In this document: positions 1-4,522 of the stretch, piece by piece
Numbering within the stretch: position 1 is the stretch's first letter
Layout of the letters: each line of letters starts with the position of its first letter
NCBI GenBank assembly: GCA_001564135.1
Contig: LKNH01000012.1
Coordinates: 1 to 19,244 of the forward strand
Length of the DNA stretch: 19,244 bases
Direction: 5' to 3'
Origin: Halobacteriaceae archaeon Tc-Br11_E2g27
Lineage (GTDB): Archaea > Halobacteriota > Halobacteria > Halobacteriales > Haloarculaceae
The notes under the pieces: generated by a model
Database searches by the model: none
Seen by the model: the letters and a program-made list of their open reading frames with translations, nothing else
What the model was told of the DNA's origin: nothing
Position numbers and translations under genes: made by a program

Positions 1-111
1 ATACGGTCGTGCGTGACTATTTTCGGGACCGGGTAGCAATCGTGATGGTTTCACGGTCTGAAACTCGAGAGTAGTGTCGGCACGGCGGTAAAGAATCACG
101 CACGACCGTAT
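1..111. repeat. 111-bp element with 16-bp perfect inverted ends
   Basis: Bases 1-16 (ATACGGTCGTGCGTGA) are the exact reverse complement of bases 96-111, with 79 bases between them. Inside, GTGA at 42-45 can pair with TCAC at 51-54, within GACC at 27-30 and GGTC at 55-58, so an RNA copy would form a long closing stem topped by a nested hairpin. The element starts 37 bp downstream of the proS stop codon (proS is read on the minus strand). It could be a MITE-like relic, a structured RNA, or a 3' processing or termination hairpin of proS. The left flank is outside the window, so a target-site duplication cannot be checked. No tRNA fold was recognised. Confidence 0.6.
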
Positions 112-148
112 GACCAACGAGAACGACCGATGACGGACGATAATTCCG

Positions 149-1609
149 TTAGTAAGTCTTCGCGAAATATGCCGTTTCCGTCGCTTCGTCACCACAGATA
201 GCACACTCGTCATGGACAGGTTCCTCGTCGCGGTCGAGGGGAACCATCACGATTTCGGCGGCAATCTGGTCTTTGATTTCCCCTTCGCAGGCTTCGTCGC
301 CACACCAGCCACATTTGACGTAGCCGCCATGTTGGCCGATGGTGCCGAGAATCTCGTTGCGACTGGTTGCCTCGCGAATCTCGCCGTCGAGGGTTTCTTC
401 GGCACTGGCATACAGTTTTGCGTAGACGGTATCCAACTGCTCCTGTGCCGTTTCGCCAACCCCCTCAAACTCGGCCGCGACGTTTTCGCCATCCGGGCGG
501 TGGACGAACGTCACTGTCTCCTCGTCGACTTCGTTTGGCCCGATTTCGATTCGGACAGGAACACCGTTGAGTTCCCATTCGTTGTATTTGAAGCCGGGAT
601 TCCGATTGTCACGGTCGTCGAGATGGACGCGCACGCCAGCCTCGGCGAGTTCAGCCTCCACGTCGGCAGCATACGAGAGCACCTCGTCTTTGTTTTCTTC
701 CTGCCAGATTGGGACGATGACGACCTGCTTTTCGGCGAGTGTCGGTGGAAGGACAAGCCCTTGGTCGTCGCTGTGGGTCATGATGAGTGCGCCCATCACG
801 CGCCAGGAGAGTCCCCACGACGTCGTGTGTGCGGTCTGTTCGTTCTCGTCTGCGTCGACGTAGGTAATGTCGAACGCCTCAGCAAAGGATTGCCCGAGAT
901 AATGTGAGGTTGCCCCCTGCACGCTTTTGCCGTCGGGCATCAGCGCTTCGACAGTCGTCGTCGTATGTGCGCCGGGGAACTTGTCGTGGTCGGGCTTACG
1001 GCCTTTCAAGACGGGCATCGCAAGCACATCCTCATAGACTCGTTCGTATTGGTCGAGTCGGATCATCGTCTCCTCCCACGCACCCTCCTGGTCGTGGTGG
1101 GCGGTGTGGCCCTCCTGCCAGAGGAACTCTTTGGTGCGGAAAAACGGCTTCGTCTCCGTGGCTTCCCACCGCACCACTGAACACCACTGATTGAGTCGCA
1201 TTGGCAGGTCGCGGTGTGAGCGCGTCCACTGAGCCATAAACGGCGCGATGATTGACTCGCTTGTTGGGCGGACAGCAAGGCGCTCTTCGAGTTCGTTATG
1301 GCCACCGTGGGTCACCCACGCAACTTCGGGGTCAAATCCTTCGACGATGTCCTTTTCCCGTTCGAGATAGCTTTCGGGAATAAACATCGGGAAGTAGGTG
1401 TTCGTCACGCCAGTTTCTTTGAACCAGCCATCCAGCGCACTTTTGATTCGTTCCCAGATAGCGTAGCCGCGGGGTCGGGTGACGATGAACCCGCCCATTG
1501 GGGCGTAATCGGCCAACTCGGCCTTCTGGACGACTTCTGCATACCACTCACCAGTGTTGTGTTCTTTCGACTCGGTAATTCCGAGTTCCTGTTCTGACTC
1601 GTCGCTCAT
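149..1609 (-). CDS. proS: Prolyl-tRNA synthetase, archaeal/eukaryotic type
   Basis: This 486-aa class II aminoacyl-tRNA synthetase charges tRNA(Pro) with proline in the cytoplasm. The N-terminal half carries the catalytic core: the ADYAPMGGFIVTRP region, motif 2 with the PTSESIIAP and RWEATETKPFFRTKEF blocks, then an anticodon-binding domain. The end has a zinc-ribbon-like set of cysteines (CGWCGDEAC ... CAICGDEA) and a terminal tyrosine (AKTY), as expected for the archaeal/eukaryotic type and absent from the bacterial long form. The frame opens seven codons earlier, but the ATG at 1609 (MSDESEQEL) is preferred: a TATA-like TTTATT lies about 25 bp upstream, which would put transcription start close to this ATG, and an acidic N-terminus suits a haloarchaeal protein. 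It is divergent from the toxin-antitoxin operon, sharing a roughly 96-bp intergenic region. Confidence 0.96.
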   Translation of the reverse strand: MSDESEQELGITESKEHNTGEWYAEVVQKAELADYAPMGGFIVTRPRGYAIWERIKSALDGWFKETGVTNTYFPMFIPESYLEREKDIVEGFDPEVAWVTHGGHNELEERLAVRPTSESIIAPFMAQWTRSHRDLPMRLNQWCSVVRWEATETKPFFRTKEFLWQEGHTAHHDQEGAWEETMIRLDQYERVYEDVLAMPVLKGRKPDHDKFPGAHTTTTVEALMPDGKSVQGATSHYLGQSFAEAFDITYVDADENEQTAHTTSWGLSWRVMGALIMTHSDDQGLVLPPTLAEKQVVIVPIWQEENKDEVLSYAADVEAELAEAGVRVHLDDRDNRNPGFKYNEWELNGVPVRIEIGPNEVDEETVTFVHRPDGENVAAEFEGVGETAQEQLDTVYAKLYASAEETLDGEIREATSRNEILGTIGQHGGYVKCGWCGDEACEGEIKDQIAAEIVMVPLDRDEEPVHDECAICGDEATETAYFAKTY

Positions 1610-1629
1610 GGGACAGATTCTACCCTGCA

Positions 1630-1642
1630 AGAATAAACCAAC
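1630..1642 (-). promoter_or_regulatory. Putative proS TATA box
   Basis: On the minus strand the sequence reads GGTTTATTC about 20-30 bp before the preferred proS ATG at 1609. This is the spacing expected for an archaeal TATA box serving a leaderless or short-leader transcript. It supports the internal ATG over the longer reading frame. Confidence 0.45.
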
Positions 1643-1673
1643 TCTGTTTGTGGTTGAGCACCGGTTGCCGAAA

Positions 1674-1705
1674 CGCTTGTAAACTTTGTATACTTTGTAT
1701 ATATT
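1674..1705 (+). promoter_or_regulatory. Promoter/operator with tandem 9-bp repeats
   Basis: ACTTTGTAT occurs twice in perfect tandem (1683-1691 and 1692-1700), preceded by a weaker copy (CGCTTGTAA, 1674-1682) and followed by ATATT and the antitoxin ATG at 1706. The AT-rich core doubles as the only TATA-like sequence before this gene. Ribbon-helix-helix antitoxins commonly bind short repeats at their own promoter, so these repeats are the likely autoregulatory operator. That role is inferred. Confidence 0.5.
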
Positions 1706-1996
1706 ATGGGGACCATTTCGGCACGCGTTCCGGATGAACTCGAGGGAGAACTGAAGGAGTATCTGGAAACAGAGCGACTTGACCGAAGCACGGCGGTTCG
1801 AAAACTGCTCTCAGAGGGGCTTGCGGAGTGGCGTCGTGAGCAGGCACTCGAACAATTTGGTGAGGGACAGTTGACGCTCACGGGTGCTGCTGACCATGCG
1901 GGGATGTCGGTGTGGGAGTTTACGGAACTCGCCAAAGAGCACGACATCATGTGGGTCTCCGAAACGCATCTCGAATCGGACCTTGAGGAACTCTAA
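1706..1996 (+). CDS. UPF0175-like antitoxin with ribbon-helix-helix N-terminus
   Basis: This 96-aa acidic protein starts with a ribbon-helix-helix-like segment (TISARVPDELEGELKEYLETERLDRSTAVRKLLSEGL, about residues 3-38), likely to bind DNA. It continues into a UPF0175-type part (residues 50-80: GQLTLTGAADHAGMSVWEFTELAKEHDI), matching the family pattern of a small helix-turn-helix with GKAAELAGMS-like wording. UPF0175 proteins are known as antitoxins paired with PIN nucleases. The stop codon is immediately followed by the ATG of the PIN gene with no gap, which supports translational coupling. It probably neutralises the toxin and represses the operon through the repeats just upstream. Confidence 0.8.
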   Translation: MGTISARVPDELEGELKEYLETERLDRSTAVRKLLSEGLAEWRREQALEQFGEGQLTLTGAADHAGMSVWEFTELAKEHDIMWVSETHLESDLEEL

Positions 1997-2512
1997 ATGT
2001 GGGTGTTCGACGCCACGCCCCTGATATACCTCGCCAAGGTTGAGCACCTTCGATTGGCTTCAACGCTTGCGGGCAACTGCTACATCCCGGAACAAATCCA
2101 CTCAGAGGTTGTCAGTACTGACCTTGAAGAAGGGTATCCAGACGCTCGACGTATTGAACAGTGTATTGATGATGGCTATTTTGAGGTTATCTCACTCCCG
2201 GAGAGCACTCTCGCAACTCGGTTACAGGAACATCCCAAATTGAGTGCAGCCGACATCGCTGTGCTTGCCTGTGCTGACTCACGCGACACAGTTGCTGTCA
2301 TGGACGAACGGCTTGGAAGAACTGTCGCAGCGGTCGAAGGCATCGAAACGCGTGGAACAGCATATCTTGTGTTACGCGCTGTGAAAAACGGGACGCTCAC
2401 TGTCTCTGAGGCACGCCAGATAATCGATTCCCTCGTTGAGGAAGGCTGGTACTGCTCTCCAGCGATGTACACGAAGATTGTCCGGAAACTGGAGTCGCTT
2501 CACTCCGAGTGA
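1997..2512 (+). CDS. PIN-domain toxin, DUF3368/VapC-like
   Basis: The 171-aa product opens with WVFDATPLIYLAKVEHL, the first PIN strand with its acidic residue D5, and keeps the other expected acidic positions: E37 in IHSEVV, D86 in LSAADIAVLA and D103 in VMDERLGR. PIN proteins of this type are magnesium-dependent ribonucleases that act as toxins. The layout IPEQIHSEVV, then DGYFEVISL, then the AADIAVLACA helix, fits DUF3368. About 30 C-terminal residues (TVSEARQIIDSLVEEGWYCSPAMYTKIVRKL) form the helical tail common to this group. The gene abuts the antitoxin upstream and converges on the ATPase gene 45 bp away. The RNA target is unknown. Confidence 0.82.
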   Translation: MWVFDATPLIYLAKVEHLRLASTLAGNCYIPEQIHSEVVSTDLEEGYPDARRIEQCIDDGYFEVISLPESTLATRLQEHPKLSAADIAVLACADSRDTVAVMDERLGRTVAAVEGIETRGTAYLVLRAVKNGTLTVSEARQIIDSLVEEGWYCSPAMYTKIVRKLESLHSE

Positions 2513-2557
2513 TGGACAGAGAAGACGCCAGTCTCAATGACGTTACGTCCGGGATTA

Positions 2558-2580
2558 TCATCCGTACAGAATTTCGTCGA
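2558..2580 (-). repeat. 23-bp direct repeat, copy A (end of ATPase gene)
   Basis: The 23 bases from 2558 to 2580 are identical to 4160-4182. On the minus strand both encode DEILYG plus the TGA stop, the C-termini of two otherwise unrelated proteins. In both places GGATGA would allow a downstream ATG overlapping the stop. Confidence 0.9.
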
Positions 2581-3928
2581 GTGTGAACAGTTCGACATCG
2601 TCTCGCTCTGCTGCCTTCCGTTTGAGGTCCTCGGTGTACCCTGATCGGCTGAAAATGACGTACTGTGTTTCTCCGTCGGTCGGCATATCTGTCCATCTGA
2701 CGTGTTCAGTCGTCCGTTCGAGCGTCGTGAGGACGCCTTCACTCACCGGGTTCGAGGTGAATTTGCACTCACCAGCGATAAGGCCGCTTTCGGTCAGTCC
2801 AAGAATGTCCAGTTCATGCTCTTTGTACCACCACTGACCGATATCGAGAACCCGTCTGTCACTGAGTCGAACGAGTACATCCTGACACACCTGCTCGAAG
2901 AGTGGACTAACGTAATCGGCGAGTTCCGGAGCGACAATCTCTTCGAAGGCATCGGCCCCGAGCAACCGGAGTTGGTCTTGTTTTCCATAGACAAACCGAA
3001 ACCAGAACCGAAACAGCGGAGCAGCCATACGGTATCGGCCACGTTTCGAGGAGGCTGGTGACGCGGTAACGGGGATATGTCGCTCGACAAGACGCAACCG
3101 TCGGAGTTTCTGGAGATAGCTGCTGAGCGATGCGGATTCAACGCCGGCCATCCCGGCAATTTCGTTCGGCGTTCGCCGACCGTGTGCAATTGCTCGGAGA
3201 ATGCTGAAATACGTATTCGGCTGAGTGAGTTCAGTCCGGAGAAGAAACTCCGGTTCGGAATGCAACAGCCCTCGTTCGGAGAGAATCGACTGTGTGACGT
3301 TTTCCGACAGCGAGTTGTCTGCATCAAGTGTTTGTAAATAGTACGGTGTTCCGCCATATATTGCCCACGTTGTCATTGTCGTTTCGGCATCGTACTCTGG
3401 AACGAATGCAGCGACGTCCTGGAGTGAGAGCGGTTCCAGATCGAGCACGGCTGTCCGACGCCCATAAAGCGGGCTACCGCCTGCGAGGACTTTCTCCTCC
3501 ATGACGCTGATTGATGAACCGATGAGGACGAGTGTCATACCTGTCTCTTTCAGGCTCAGGTCCCATACCCGCTGGATAACCGACGGGAGCGATTTGTCTT
3601 CCTCGATAAGGAACGGGAATTCGTCGATGACGACGACTGCATCGCGAGCGCCAAGCTCTTCAAGCAGTGTTTCCCAATCCTGTTGGTACCGCTGTAACTC
3701 AGGAAACTGTTCTGTGACCGCTCTCACGAACTGTTCGAGTTGATTCTGTGCTGTCGATTCGACGGCCTGATAATACACCGCATCCTCCCTGCCGTCGAGC
3801 GATTGCCGAACGAGTTCGCTCTTTCCAAGGCGTCTGCGCCCATAGAGGATGATGAATTCCGCTTGGTCGGAGTTATATCGGCGTTCGAGTTCCGCCAGTT
3901 CATCCGCTCGATCGACGAACTGTTCCAT
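2558..3928 (-). CDS. Archaeal AAA-type ATPase with DUF234 nuclease-like C-terminus
   Basis: This 456-aa protein has a P-loop GRRRLGKSE (residues 30-38) and a Walker B strand AVVVIDEF (97-104), typical of the archaeal ATPase family with GxRRxGK loops. A winged-helix-like segment follows (YFSILRAIAHGRRTPNEIAGMAGVESASLSSYLQKLRRLRLVE). The C-terminal DUF234 part carries HELDILGL ... LIAGECKF, the acidic plus ExK pattern of PD-(D/E)XK folds. Members are widespread in archaea, often near mobile or toxin-antitoxin genes, and their role is unclear. The start at 3928 is supported by a TATA box 27 bp upstream. The last seven codons, with the stop, are identical in DNA to the end of the small antitoxin-like gene at 4160. 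It converges on the PIN toxin gene. Confidence 0.85.
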   Translation of the reverse strand: MEQFVDRADELAELERRYNSDQAEFIILYGRRRLGKSELVRQSLDGREDAVYYQAVESTAQNQLEQFVRAVTEQFPELQRYQQDWETLLEELGARDAVVVIDEFPFLIEEDKSLPSVIQRVWDLSLKETGMTLVLIGSSISVMEEKVLAGGSPLYGRRTAVLDLEPLSLQDVAAFVPEYDAETTMTTWAIYGGTPYYLQTLDADNSLSENVTQSILSERGLLHSEPEFLLRTELTQPNTYFSILRAIAHGRRTPNEIAGMAGVESASLSSYLQKLRRLRLVERHIPVTASPASSKRGRYRMAAPLFRFWFRFVYGKQDQLRLLGADAFEEIVAPELADYVSPLFEQVCQDVLVRLSDRRVLDIGQWWYKEHELDILGLTESGLIAGECKFTSNPVSEGVLTTLERTTEHVRWTDMPTDGETQYVIFSRSGYTEDLKRKAAERDDVELFTLDEILYG

Positions 3929-3950
3929 ACCTGTTACTTGTTTCTCTTCA

Positions 3951-3958
3951 CTATAATA
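3951..3958 (-). promoter_or_regulatory. TATA box of the ATPase gene
   Basis: The minus strand reads TTATTATAG about 25-30 bp before the ATG at 3928, in a local AT-rich patch. This places the likely transcription start at or very near the start codon. The phased boxes at 3965-4019 lie directly behind it. Confidence 0.6.
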
Positions 3959-3964
3959 ATTCGT

Positions 3965-4019
3965 ATTTTGGAAATTTAGATTTCCGAAATAACTATTTCC
4001 AAAACGCGATTTTCGAAAT
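3965..4019. promoter_or_regulatory. Four 11-bp quasi-palindromic boxes at about 15-bp spacing
   Basis: Four related boxes follow one another: ATTTTGGAAAT (3965-3975), ATTTCCGAAAT (3980-3990), ATTTCCAAAAC (3995-4005) and ATTTTCGAAAT (4009-4019). Start-to-start spacing is 15, 15 and 14 bp. The consensus is roughly ATTTYSRAAAT, near-symmetric. Boxes 1 and 3 are also inverted copies of each other over 10 bp. The array sits immediately upstream of the ATPase TATA box, where a regulator of several bound dimers could act. Which protein binds is unknown. Confidence 0.65.
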
Positions 4020-4020
4020 A

Positions 4021-4150
4021 GGGCTACTCTCTTTCCGCGAGGAAAGAATCTCGCCCTTCACAGTCTAGGGAGTATCATCCCTGTTCCGAGATTCTCGCTG
4101 TTCCGTCCTGTGAAAAGTCCCTGATGACGGACGATAGTTCCTATCGTTGC
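4021..4150. other. Structured non-coding region between two minus-strand genes
   Basis: No convincing gene is seen here, but inverted repeats are dense. CTTTCC-GCGA-GGAAAG (4031-4046) is a tetraloop hairpin. GAATCTCG (4046-4053) pairs with CGAGATTC (4087-4094), enclosing AGGGA (4067-4071) with TCCCT (4078-4082). TTCACAG (4057-4063) could instead pair with CTGTGAA (4108-4114). ACGATA-GTTCC-TATCGT lies at about 4130-4146, just downstream of the antitoxin-like gene, and may act in termination or processing. The TGA of that gene overlaps an ATG that opens a 32-codon frame with no PIN-like residues. Confidence 0.45.
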
Positions 4151-4159
4151 CGAATACGC

Positions 4160-4182
4160 TCATCCGTACAGAATTTCGTCGA
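4160..4182 (-). repeat. 23-bp direct repeat, copy B (end of antitoxin-like gene)
   Basis: Identical to 2558-2580, covering the last codons DEILYG and the stop. The genes upstream of the two copies are unrelated, so shared ancestry of just this tail, or recombination at it, is likely. Confidence 0.9.
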
Positions 4183-4435
4183 TGTCATCTTCATCCGTTT
4201 CGAGGCCGGACGAGATTTGACCTTGGTTGAACTGCATCATTTCTTCGTCTGTGAGTGTTGCTTTTCCTTCCCGGAACGTATCGACAAATTCAGACCGAGA
4301 GGTGACCGCAGACCTGACGAGACGTGCAAGGATCTCCTGTTGTGTGACTTTTTCACCCGTCCGTAATCGTATCTCTGCCTGTAACTCCTCTAAGTGTGAC
4401 TTTGTCTTTTCGTCTATCCTGACTTCCGTTGGCAT
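4160..4435 (-). CDS. Orphan VapB-like antitoxin candidate
   Basis: This 91-aa acidic protein begins PTEVRIDEKTKSHLEELQAEIRLRTGEKVTQQEILARLV, resembling the short strand-helix-helix DNA-binding part of VapB-type antitoxins. A flexible acidic tail follows and ends DDIDEILYG. Starts 13 and 11 codons further upstream exist in the frame, but the ATG at 4435 gives the usual MPTEVRID opening and leaves room for a promoter. In haloarchaea such genes are normally followed by an overlapping PIN toxin gene. Here the stop does overlap an ATG, but the 32-codon frame that follows has no PIN motif, so no partner is visible. It could regulate a toxin elsewhere or be a relic. Confidence 0.65.
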   Translation of the reverse strand: MPTEVRIDEKTKSHLEELQAEIRLRTGEKVTQQEILARLVRSAVTSRSEFVDTFREGKATLTDEEMMQFNQGQISSGLETDEDDIDEILYG

Positions 4436-4522
4436 ATAATTTAGTTTCAATTTCAACTCAATAACCATTTCCACTGGTTGACTGTTTTCAAGAGATTGAT
4501 TGATAATTTGGACGTTGGCGTG

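Noticed and set aside
1..120. tRNA or C/D-box RNA in the first inverted-repeat element
   Set aside because: GTGATGG and CTGA resemble C and D boxes, but a full C/D'/C'/D set is not seen, and no cloverleaf can be drawn.
212..907. 231-codon plus-strand frame
   Set aside because: It lies entirely antisense to proS, whose product is clearly a prolyl-tRNA synthetase. The long antisense frame follows from the high third-position GC.
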